DNA of 64,000 bases from CAZDET01 sp964504335 (GTDB lineage: Bacteria; Bacteroidota; Bacteroidia; Chitinophagales; Saprospiraceae): contig CAZDET010000016.1 in assembly GCA_964504335.1 (NCBI GenBank), forward strand, positions 1 to 64,000, written 5' to 3'. Position 1 is the stretch's first letter, and each line of letters starts with the position of its first letter. Both the position numbers and the translations under genes were made by a program. Below, piece by piece: positions 7,538-15,687 of this stretch. The notes beneath the pieces were generated by a model. The model had not been told where the DNA came from. It did not search any database and saw only the letters and a list, made by a program, of their open reading frames with translations.

Positions 7538-9568
7538 TTATTTAAAAATTCTTAGTAGTAATCCCTCAATGCCCAAAAATACCAAGGCGAGTACCAAACA
7601 CCACCACCACAACTGAATCCCCTGGCTACGGGCACTGATTTGATTGGAGATGGGGGCGTTGCTCAAATTATTGATCACGGTAATGCGCTCGTCTAGGCTG
7701 CTGCGCAAATCACCGGCAGTGAAATAGTCTAGGCTGCTTTCCCGTCGATTGAAGTTAAAAGCAAAGTTGGTCTGGGTGCTATCCGGGCGCAAGAAGAGCT
7801 CGTAGAAGCCCGCTTCGAGAATTTGGTTGTTGAGAGACAAGTACACCTCAGAGCCGACGACGCGTTGTTCGGGGATGAATTCCTCGCCCGGCCCGCGGAG
7901 CTTATACACCAAATCACTACTGGTAGCTCGGTGACTTGCGGTAATGCGCTCATCCGTGCCGATGGTGTATGCCAGTTTGCTCTCTCCCCCGGCGCTGATG
8001 CCCATCTTGTACAACATCGGAATGAAGATTTCTCCATTTTGGACCAAATCGTTCAGCTCGGCATCGAGTGGGGCTGCACTCAGGTAGAGGTTGCCCCTTT
8101 CGATGTTGAATTTGGCCATAGCGGTGCTCCCGTTGCGGTACCGCATTAGTGTTTCTTCCCGTCGATCGGTGAAATTGCTCAGGGTGAAGGAGCCTTGAAC
8201 GGTGGGAAGGCGTAGATTATCGTTCTGGTTTTCGAACACATCGTCGAAGATGAATTCTTCCGTGTTTATTTCACCGACGGCGAGCGTACCTTCCTGATAG
8301 CCCATCAGCATATTCGCCGGAAAAGATTCCAGAAAATCCTGGTAACTGGCCACATCGGCGTTGGGGGGCGGAAATACCAGCAAATTACCCCCCTGCACCA
8401 CGTAGCGGCGCAACTCTGCTGCGAGCCCGGTACTAATCTGTACGAGATCGTGTAGAATGATGAGTTGGTAATCATCCAGCTGGCTGTAGTCGATTTGCTG
8501 GGCTTTCACAAAATTCGGATCGAAGACCTGCAGGCCGCGCAAAGCTGCATTCAGGAACCGATTGGACGTTTCGTTTTCGAGTACGAGCACGGCGACTCGT
8601 TCCAACACTTCGAAAGTGATGTGATAATCATCATCGAATTGGATTGGATAGTCGGTGATGTTGAGCGTAGCTTCCTGCAGACCCGATTCGCCCACATTCA
8701 GATACACCGTATCGATGAGCTGCCCGCCGGCAGGCAGCGTGACCACGCCCTCCGGTTTCGTCTGATTGCGGTACTGAACGGACAGCCGTACGTTGTCGAC
8801 TTCCGTATCGCTGTAGTTGCGCAAACGTACCAGCAAGGCATTGTTCTGATCGTACTGCGGTACGGGGGCTTCGAACCAAACGGAATCGATAGCGACATTG
8901 CGTTGCTGAACTGCTTGCAGGGGTAGGAGGGTGGCTTCCACCAGGGTGTCGATCGATAGCTGGTCCAGATCGCTACTGCTCTGCTGAAAATCCGATAAAA
9001 GGTAGAGCTGGCGATTGTCCAGGCCTTCCGTAGCCAGGGCCTGTTGTTGCCGTTCTACGACGGAAGACAGGGGCCGAACGGCCGGGCTGGGGCCGACCTC
9101 GTCGATGAGAGCCAGCGCTTCCTCCTGACCGACTAGGCGTTGATTGCGGCCCAAAAATTCGTTGGTCAGGATTTGGAAGCGATCCTCCACCCCGAAGGCA
9201 CCGACGATTTCCCGGGCGCGCTGCTTGGCTTGTTCCAACAACGGCACATCCTGACTCAGTGCCGCCATGCTGAAAGAATTATCGATGTAAATACTGACCG
9301 ACTTTCGGCCAATTTGTACTTCCGTGTCTTGAGGGATAAAGGGTTGGGCAAAGGCCAGGACCAGAGCGATAACGGCCAGGATCCGCATCAGAAGCACCAG
9401 CAGATTGCGCAGCCGGGAGCGACGGCTCCGCTCTTCCTTCACTTCCCGCAGAAACCGCACATTGGTGAAGTACACCTTGCGGAAACGCCGGAAGTAAAAT
9501 AGGTGAATGATGATCGGGATAGCTATGGCAGCCAGTGCCCATAAAAATAGTGGGTAGAGAAATTGCAT
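7538..9568 (-). CDS. BatA-domain, vWA-like membrane protein
   Basis: The 676-residue product begins with the aerotolerance-regulator (BatA) N-terminal domain: helix 1 in MQFLYPLFLWALAAIAIPIIIHL, a basic loop, and helix 2 at about residue 57-77. A vWA-like domain follows with a MIDAS-type sequence DNSFSM near residue 93. A large extracytoplasmic region with a glutamine amidotransferase-like segment and a last helix at about 652-672 complete it. The start is the ATG at 9568; an upstream ATG seven codons away lacks family support. First gene of a four-gene operon, preceded by a good promoter. The cellular role is unknown. Confidence 0.85.
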   Translation of the reverse strand: MQFLYPLFLWALAAIAIPIIIHLFYFRRFRKVYFTNVRFLREVKEERSRRSRLRNLLVLLMRILAVIALVLAFAQPFIPQDTEVQIGRKSVSIYIDNSFSMAALSQDVPLLEQAKQRAREIVGAFGVEDRFQILTNEFLGRNQRLVGQEEALALIDEVGPSPAVRPLSSVVERQQQALATEGLDNRQLYLLSDFQQSSSDLDQLSIDTLVEATLLPLQAVQQRNVAIDSVWFEAPVPQYDQNNALLVRLRNYSDTEVDNVRLSVQYRNQTKPEGVVTLPAGGQLIDTVYLNVGESGLQEATLNITDYPIQFDDDYHITFEVLERVAVLVLENETSNRFLNAALRGLQVFDPNFVKAQQIDYSQLDDYQLIILHDLVQISTGLAAELRRYVVQGGNLLVFPPPNADVASYQDFLESFPANMLMGYQEGTLAVGEINTEEFIFDDVFENQNDNLRLPTVQGSFTLSNFTDRREETLMRYRNGSTAMAKFNIERGNLYLSAAPLDAELNDLVQNGEIFIPMLYKMGISAGGESKLAYTIGTDERITASHRATSSDLVYKLRGPGEEFIPEQRVVGSEVYLSLNNQILEAGFYELFLRPDSTQTNFAFNFNRRESSLDYFTAGDLRSSLDERITVINNLSNAPISNQISARSQGIQLWWWCLVLALVFLGIEGLLLRIFK

Positions 9569-9654
9569 ATCGTTGTCGTCCTGGTACAAACGCCCCGCGG
9601 AGGAGCTTGGTACGGGCCTGTTCGATTATTTAGCGGTTTTTCGTTTGGTGGCGG

Positions 9655-9683
9655 CAAAGGTACGGATTCGTTAGCGTAAACAA
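9655..9683 (-). promoter_or_regulatory. Promoter of the BatA-like / dihydroorotase-like operon
   Basis: On the minus strand TTG (9683-9681) is followed after 18 bases by TACCTTTG (9662-9655), a full Bacteroidota -33/-7 promoter. Its -7 box lies about 86 bases before the BatA-like start, so the leader would be roughly 80 bases. Confidence 0.6.
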
Positions 9684-9727
9684 TTGATTGGTAGCAGGTG
9701 TAGTTGATTCGATAAAGGAATAACGAT

Positions 9728-10372
9728 ATGTCTGCCGATCGGCGCTACAAAGTCAAGGAAATATACTACACCCTGCAGGGCGAAGGAGCACAGACGGGCC
9801 GTCCGGCTGTTTTCCTGCGCTTCACCGGCTGCAATCTCTGGAGCGGTCGGGAAGAAGACCGGCACAAGGCCATCTGTCAGTTTTGTGATACCGATTTTTG
9901 GGGAACCGACGGTGAAAACGGCGGCTATTATCAGTGCGACGTCCTTGCCGATACAATAGCCGAGCTCTGGCCGGCTCCGGATCAGGGCAGCCCCTACGTT
10001 GTATGTACGGGCGGGGAGCCCCTGCTGCAACTTGACGAGCCACTCGTAACCGCCTTTCACGAGCGGGGCTTCGAAGTAGCCGTGGAAACAAACGGCACCC
10101 AACCAGCACCCGAAAACCTCGATTGGATCTGTGTAAGCCCAAAGGCCGGAGCACCGATCGTACTAGAACAGGGGCATGAACTGAAACTGGTGTATCCGCA
10201 ACCGGGTGCCGAGCCCGAACGCTTTGCCCATCTATCCTTCGATTATTTCTTCCTCCAGCCAATGGATGGGCCTGATATCGAGCAAAATACGAAGCTAACC
10301 CTCGAGTATTGCCTGAAGCATCCGCAGTGGCGAATGAGTGTGCAAACCCACAAAGTGCTGGCCATTCCCTAG
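9728..10372 (+). CDS. queE: 7-carboxy-7-deazaguanine synthase
   Basis: This radical SAM enzyme turns 6-carboxytetrahydropterin into 7-carboxy-7-deazaguanine on the way to queuosine. The 214-residue product carries the cluster cysteines as C35-x14-C50-x2-C53, the long-insert variant found in part of the QueE family in place of CxxxCxxC. It also has the substrate and SAM motifs YYTLQGEGAQTGRPAVFLR and CTGGEPLLQLD. No other queuosine genes are close. It is transcribed away from the BatA-like operon. Confidence 0.95.
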   Translation: MSADRRYKVKEIYYTLQGEGAQTGRPAVFLRFTGCNLWSGREEDRHKAICQFCDTDFWGTDGENGGYYQCDVLADTIAELWPAPDQGSPYVVCTGGEPLLQLDEPLVTAFHERGFEVAVETNGTQPAPENLDWICVSPKAGAPIVLEQGHELKLVYPQPGAEPERFAHLSFDYFFLQPMDGPDIEQNTKLTLEYCLKHPQWRMSVQTHKVLAIP

Positions 10373-10531
10373 CGTGCTATCCAGCCATTAAAAAATGCAG
10401 GAAATCAGGATTTTGATCGATATAATATTTTACTCAGACTGGATTTCCTTATGAGTGTATTTGCAATATTTTTACAGGAATAAACACAGCTAAGGGGCAT
10501 AGAAAGGGGAAACTCTCAAAAGTGTAAGTCG

Positions 10532-11803
10532 CTATTCGATAATCAAAAGATACTTATTCCGCTTGCCATTTTCGACCATGATGTACTTACCGTGCAATAA
10601 AGATTCGTGGGTGACGGAGGTCTCCGCATTTTGGATCTTTTGCTTGTTGACGGATACGGCGTTCCCTTTTATCGCCCGGCGGGCATCGCCTTTCGATTGC
10701 ACAATGGAGGTTTGCTCGCTCAGTAAGTCTACGATATTGATCCCAGAGGCGAGTGCGTCGCGATTGATCGGGTAGCTTGGAATTTCACCGGCTACTGCTC
10801 GCAGCGATTTTTCGGGTAGGCTCAGCAAATCCTCCCGTGTCGATTTGTTGCCGAAGAGGAGGGTGCTCACCCGTCTTACGGCTTCGTAATCCTCCTGCGA
10901 GTGGAGCCGTACGGTCAGCTCCTCGGCGAGTAGTTGCTTGAGCTGATTGGGGTTTTCTGCATGCTCTTGCTCCAGTGCCTCCACTTCTTCGCGGGATCGA
11001 AGGCTGAAGTACCGTATGAATTTGGGCAAGTCGGCATCATCGGCCCGAAGCCAGAATTGATAGAATTCGTAGGGAGAAGTCATCTCCGGATCGAGCCAAA
11101 TATTCCCGCTTTCCGACTTCCCAAATTTGGAGCCATCTGCCTTCGTCAGCAGGGGAGAGGTAATGGCGTAAGCCTTGGCTCCGAGGTTGCGCCGGATGAA
11201 TTCAGTGCCGGAAGTGATATTGCCCCACTGGTCCGAACCGCCCATTTGGACCTTGCAGTCGTATTGCTCGTACAGGACCTGAAAGTCGTAAGCCTGGAGT
11301 AGTTGGTAGCTAAATTCGGTAAAAGACAAACCCGATTCGAGGCGCTTTTGTACGCTCTCTTTGCTAGTCATGTAGCTAACCGTCAGGGTTTTTCCGACTT
11401 TCCGCAAAAAGTCCAGCACGTTCATATCCCGGTAAAAATCGTGGTTGTTGACGAGCTGAGCAGCATTCGGACCATCGAAATCGAGCAAGCGTTTTAATTG
11501 GGTGATTTGAAACTCGAGATTGCGGTCGAGTTCTTCGTAAGATTTCAACTGCCGTTCCTGGTCTTTGCCCGAGGGGTCGCCAATGCGTCCGGTTGCCCCT
11601 CCCATGAGCGCAATGGGCCGGTGGCCGCTGCGCTGCCAGAAGGTGAGGAGCATGATCTGTACGTAGTTGCCGATCGTGAGCGAGGGAGCAGTAGGGTCGA
11701 AACCAATGTAGGCCGTTGCCGGCCCTTCTTCCAGGTATGCTTCCACGCCGGGAGTGAAATCGTGTAGCATATTCCGCCAGCGTAACTCGTCCAGAAAATT
11801 CAT
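10532..11803 (-). CDS. tyrS: Tyrosyl-tRNA synthetase
   Basis: This enzyme charges tRNA-Tyr. The 423-residue product has the class I motifs in their TyrRS form: GFDPTAPSLTIGN for HIGH at about residue 34, SDQWGNITSG, and KFGKS for KMSKS at about 230. A C-terminal S4 RNA-binding domain runs from about 355 to the end. A start 17 codons further upstream is possible in frame, but MNFLDELRWR at 11803 is the family start and a promoter box lies between the two. It stands alone, with about 160 bases without features behind it. Confidence 0.96.
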   Translation of the reverse strand: MNFLDELRWRNMLHDFTPGVEAYLEEGPATAYIGFDPTAPSLTIGNYVQIMLLTFWQRSGHRPIALMGGATGRIGDPSGKDQERQLKSYEELDRNLEFQITQLKRLLDFDGPNAAQLVNNHDFYRDMNVLDFLRKVGKTLTVSYMTSKESVQKRLESGLSFTEFSYQLLQAYDFQVLYEQYDCKVQMGGSDQWGNITSGTEFIRRNLGAKAYAITSPLLTKADGSKFGKSESGNIWLDPEMTSPYEFYQFWLRADDADLPKFIRYFSLRSREEVEALEQEHAENPNQLKQLLAEELTVRLHSQEDYEAVRRVSTLLFGNKSTREDLLSLPEKSLRAVAGEIPSYPINRDALASGINIVDLLSEQTSIVQSKGDARRAIKGNAVSVNKQKIQNAETSVTHESLLHGKYIMVENGKRNKYLLIIE

Positions 11804-11824
11804 TCGGTGCTTTTTTTGCGACCG

Positions 11825-11832
11825 CAAATATA
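11825..11832 (-). promoter_or_regulatory. Candidate -7 box for tyrS
   Basis: TATATTTG on the minus strand matches TAnnTTTG, 22 bases before the tyrS ATG at 11803, implying a very short leader. It lies inside the upstream extension of the frame and so supports the shorter start. Confidence 0.45.
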
Positions 11833-12083
11833 ACCGAAGGAAGACAAATAGCATGGTTGCCTCCTGTTCCCATTTTTATCGGATAAGCTGCAACAATCCG
11901 CTTTAGGGGACGTAATCGTTTGAAAGAGCAGTCCCAAGCGATGGTATTTGATGTAAACAGAAAGATGGGTGGATAGCTAAAGACGGTATTTTTTCCCTTT
12001 GGCTTACTATTTGATGAAATAGCTACGTAGACACACTCATTTTTTCACTCGTGAGAAAACACTCCATCCCTAAATGGAATAAA

Positions 12084-13625
12084 ATGACACTTGACAAACG
12101 TAACTCAATTTGGAAGATTTGTCGATTGGGCAAGACACCTATCTTTCTTCGCGCCTTTTTCGTTTTGTGGTTGTTGCTTCTCCTGAACTTTTCGGTAGAT
12201 GCTGGGCAAATCGAGCTCTTTTTGGTCGATAACGCCACCGGACAAGACATCCGTTCGCTCCACAACGGAGATATTATCAATCTATCCGAAATGCCTTCTT
12301 CGTACTCGATTCGAGCGGCGGTATTAACCGATATTCGGATCGGATCGGTTCATTTCAAGCTAAACGATCAAATCCGTTCCCATTCTGAGCGGGAACCCTA
12401 TATTTTCGGTCAGTTGCCGAACGGCACTACCCCTTCTTTGCGACTTACCCACAAAACCCATAAACTGGAAACGATCGCGTACACCTCGGATGCTAATATG
12501 CGTGTCATTTTGGCCGAGCAGCTCATTTATTTCTCCGTTGTTCCCAATCGGTCGGCCAACCAACCTCCTTCCGTTTCCGTAAGCTATTTCACCGGGGTTT
12601 GCAGCGGCGAAGATTTTTCCTTGCAAATCGATGCCACCGATTTAGACGGGGATGAATTAACCTATCGCATGGAACCCGGATCGGTCTTACCTCCTTCCAG
12701 TATTCTCGACGATCGTTCCGGCATCATTTCAGGAAGGGCGCTCGGAGATGGGTCTTCCAGCTATGAGTACAAAGGAAGTATCCGCGTATCGGATGAAAAG
12801 GGCCTGTTTACCGTCGTTCCTTTCCTCATCGAGGTCTATCACTGCGATATGAAGGAAATTCTGCATTCCTTCTCGCTGGTTAATACGGTTACGGGCGAGG
12901 AAATTGAACAGTACGATCCGTTTCTCGAACCGGAAATTACACTGGATTTAGCCAAACTGCCGGTTGCGATGACCTTCCGGGTGAATTACGATCCCAATTA
13001 TGTCGGATTTATTGGCTCGGTAAAGTGGTACTACTTTCCCCCAAATGAGAAAAAGAATGTGATCGAGCGAATCGAAAACCGCTTACCTTATACAGTTAAT
13101 GGACAGGAAAGCGGAAAATACCGTCCTTTCCTCTTCAAATATGGCAATAGCACCATTGGTGCTCAGGTATTTGCCGGCCCCAACGGCACTAGCCGCAAAA
13201 TTGGCTCCACGGTTTATCTCTCTGTGAATGTGATTAACAGTGAAACCGGCGATGGCGTCCTCGATGATCGAGAAACCGTGGCAAAGGGTTCTATCCTGAC
13301 CAATGCCGAAAAGAACGTCGATCAGATACTCCTGGAGTACCAATCGGCAGCCGCCGGCGACCTCTACGCCGAGTTGTGGAACCAGCGAGGAATTACCTAC
13401 TTCCGAAAGCTTGTCCCCGTTGAAGCCGGGCAAAACTTCTTGTCATTGGAAACGGAAACCATCCCGGAGGGGACCTACTTCCTTCAAATTCGTCCTCCGG
13501 AAGGCCCCCCCAGCCTCGTAACGCTTCGTAAACTCGAACAGGAAGTCGAACCTGCCGAAGAAATGCCGCTACCCGAGCAAGAGGCACAGGAAGCCCGCGG
13601 AGGTATGCAGGAAGGAATGCGCTAG
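12084..13625 (+). CDS. Secreted multidomain protein with T9SS-like C-terminal domain
   Basis: Function is not recognised. The 513-residue product starts with a long basic region and hydrophobic helix ending NFSVDA, a likely signal peptide. It has two copies of a module seen in Lewinella-type exoproteins (IELFLVDNATGQDI ... IGSVHFKL at about 45-160 and SFSLVNTVTGEEI ... at about 275-385). Between them is a cadherin/He_PIG-like domain (about 175-265, with DATDLDGDELTY). The end resembles a T9SS sorting domain (LYAELWNQRG ... IPEGTYFLQI), but an acidic tail of about 27 residues follows it. A GTG start 11 codons upstream is possible. Confidence 0.7.
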   Translation: MTLDKRNSIWKICRLGKTPIFLRAFFVLWLLLLLNFSVDAGQIELFLVDNATGQDIRSLHNGDIINLSEMPSSYSIRAAVLTDIRIGSVHFKLNDQIRSHSEREPYIFGQLPNGTTPSLRLTHKTHKLETIAYTSDANMRVILAEQLIYFSVVPNRSANQPPSVSVSYFTGVCSGEDFSLQIDATDLDGDELTYRMEPGSVLPPSSILDDRSGIISGRALGDGSSSYEYKGSIRVSDEKGLFTVVPFLIEVYHCDMKEILHSFSLVNTVTGEEIEQYDPFLEPEITLDLAKLPVAMTFRVNYDPNYVGFIGSVKWYYFPPNEKKNVIERIENRLPYTVNGQESGKYRPFLFKYGNSTIGAQVFAGPNGTSRKIGSTVYLSVNVINSETGDGVLDDRETVAKGSILTNAEKNVDQILLEYQSAAAGDLYAELWNQRGITYFRKLVPVEAGQNFLSLETETIPEGTYFLQIRPPEGPPSLVTLRKLEQEVEPAEEMPLPEQEAQEARGGMQEGMR

Positions 13626-13634
13626 GAATTTGCG

Positions 13635-13642
13635 TACCTTTG
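13635..13642 (+). promoter_or_regulatory. Candidate -7 box for the LolE-like permease gene
   Basis: TACCTTTG matches the -7 consensus exactly and lies seven bases before the ATG at 13650. It would give an almost leaderless message. No TTG is seen at the usual distance upstream. Confidence 0.35.
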
Positions 13643-13649
13643 GGCCGCT

Positions 13650-14945
13650 ATGGATTTTAGCTTTTTCGTCGCCCAGCGTGTAGCCACCTCCAGCCAACGT
13701 TCGTTTGCCCGTCTCATCATTCGTATTGCCGTGATTGCCGTGGCGCTCAGTATGACGGTGATGGTGGTGGCTACCGCACTTATTTCCGGATTCAAGCAAG
13801 AAATTGCCGATAAGATTTTCGGCTTTTGGGGTCATATTCACATCACCAACCCCAGTATCGATCAGGACCTGCTCGAATCCTTCCCGGTGTCGACTGATCA
13901 ACCGTTCTACCCCGAACTGGAGAATATCGAGTCGATTACTTACCCGGCCTACACCGAATTTATGGGGCGGGAAAGCCTGCAGCAATTGCAGACCAGGGGA
14001 GGGATCAGTCATATTCAGACCTACGCCCTGCGCCCGGGTATCATAAAAGCGAATGACGAAATTGAAGGCATTATCCTGAAGGGAATTGGATCGGATTTCA
14101 ACTGGTCGTTTCTTTCCGAGTATCTCGTGGAGGGCGATACCATTGATGTGGCTACCGATACCATCTCCCGGGAAATCCTGATTTCCCGACAAACGGCTCA
14201 ACGACTCAAAGTTGGGGTAGGAGATCGATTTATCGTGCATTTCGTGGAGCGAGGCGAACAACTCAGGCGCCGTTTTTCGGTTGGAGGAATCTATAAAACG
14301 GGGCTGGAAGAATACGACCGCCAGTTTGCCCTGGTCGATATCCGCCAAATCCAACAACTTCTTAACTGGAGAGAAGATCAAGTCAGTGGGTTTGAGGTTT
14401 TTGTAGAGCATTTGGAAGACCTGGCCCCACTTACCCAGTATATTTACTTCGAAGAATTACCTTCCGATCTCTACGCGGAATCCATCCGGCAGAAAGTGCC
14501 GGAAATATTCGACTGGCTCGATTTACAGGATATTAACGAAGTCGTAATTCTCACGCTGATGATCATCGTAGCTATCATCAACATGATGACGGCTCTGCTC
14601 ATCCTCATCCTCGAGCGCACCAACATGATTGGCATTCTAAAGGCCCTGGGGGGTACAAATTGGGCTATTCGAAAAATGTTTCTGTACTATGCTGCCTACA
14701 TCGTCTTGATGGGATTATTCTGGGGCAACCTCCTCGGATTGCTGCTCTGTTTCTTGCAGGATCGGTTTGGGATTGTGCAGCTCGACGAGGCCAACTACTA
14801 TCTCTCCACGGCGCCAATTGCTATTGACTGGTGGGTGATTCTCTTGCTGAATCTGGGCACCCTCCTCGTCACCCTCTTATTCCTGATAATTCCTTCCTAT
14901 CTGATCACACGGATCAGCCCCGTTCGATCCATCCGCTTTAAATAA
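13650..14945 (+). CDS. FtsX/LolE-type ABC transporter permease
   Basis: This is probably the inner-membrane subunit of a lipoprotein-releasing LolCDE-type transporter. The 431-residue product has the family layout: helix 1 at about 25-48, a large periplasmic domain (about 50-285), then three helices at about 292-325, 350-372 and 390-420. The sequence NMIGILKALGGTNWAIRKMF after helix 2 is the conserved FtsX-family cytoplasmic loop. No LolD ATPase lies in the window. The stop codon overlaps the start of the next gene by one base (TAATG). Confidence 0.85.
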   Translation: MDFSFFVAQRVATSSQRSFARLIIRIAVIAVALSMTVMVVATALISGFKQEIADKIFGFWGHIHITNPSIDQDLLESFPVSTDQPFYPELENIESITYPAYTEFMGRESLQQLQTRGGISHIQTYALRPGIIKANDEIEGIILKGIGSDFNWSFLSEYLVEGDTIDVATDTISREILISRQTAQRLKVGVGDRFIVHFVERGEQLRRRFSVGGIYKTGLEEYDRQFALVDIRQIQQLLNWREDQVSGFEVFVEHLEDLAPLTQYIYFEELPSDLYAESIRQKVPEIFDWLDLQDINEVVILTLMIIVAIINMMTALLILILERTNMIGILKALGGTNWAIRKMFLYYAAYIVLMGLFWGNLLGLLLCFLQDRFGIVQLDEANYYLSTAPIAIDWWVILLLNLGTLLVTLLFLIIPSYLITRISPVRSIRFK

Positions 14946-15595
14946 TGCAGCGCTTTCTATTCTGGTGGACAACGCTTGGAAAGAGGTGGCGACGGTTTGG
15001 CGTCCACTTCCGGCAGTTTTGCTGGGCGCGCCCGCAGTGGTATTTGGAATGGTTCTTTTTATGCCTGGATCTCCTGGGGGTACCGGAGTGCTACGAAGGG
15101 GCAGCTACTATCTTTAAACCCCGTACGCGCGAGTTGACTCCGACGGAGCGGGAAATGCTAGAGCCCCTTTTCGGGTCGGATTTTCCGTATCACCGCGTGC
15201 GTATCGATGAAACCGCCAGGTTGGGACCGCCCCAGTGGCGCATTTGCTATGTCAGCTTCTGTACCATCAACAGTTTTGGCCCAATGACCGATGATACACT
15301 GGTGCACGAATTGGTCCACGTATGGCAGTACCTGCGCCATGGCTCCGTCTACATACCACGTGCCTTGTTGGCCCAGCGAAGTCGGATGGGGTACGATTAC
15401 GGGGGCATGCGTGCCCTGCAACGTGCCGTTGGGGCTGATTGTGGCTTGGAGGCCTTTAATTTCGAACAGCAGGCGGATATCATTGCCGACGCCTTCCGGA
15501 TTGGTCAGGGATTGGCACCTCGTTGGCTCCGCCCGGGCGAACGGCCGGATATCCGGCTCTATCAACCCTTTCTGGCAGAACTGCGAGTCATGTGA
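14945..15595 (+). CDS. Putative zincin-like protein with HELVH motif
   Basis: The 216-residue product is not assigned to a named family with confidence. At about residue 122 it has HELVHVWQY, an HExxH zinc-peptidase motif of the kind found in DUF4157-type proteins, inside a compact domain. The N-terminus is rich in Trp and Arg and has no clear signal peptide. It is translationally coupled (TAATG) to the LolE-like permease, which suggests a shared job at the envelope (inference). It could also be a structural relative without activity. Confidence 0.6.
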   Translation: MQRFLFWWTTLGKRWRRFGVHFRQFCWARPQWYLEWFFLCLDLLGVPECYEGAATIFKPRTRELTPTEREMLEPLFGSDFPYHRVRIDETARLGPPQWRICYVSFCTINSFGPMTDDTLVHELVHVWQYLRHGSVYIPRALLAQRSRMGYDYGGMRALQRAVGADCGLEAFNFEQQADIIADAFRIGQGLAPRWLRPGERPDIRLYQPFLAELRVM

Positions 15596-15687
15596 TCCAA
15601 CATTCGGGGAAGGATCGTACCTTTATCGATTCCGATGCACGGTCAAAAAATGCGCTACGACTTAACAACTAAGAGCGAACCGATTAC

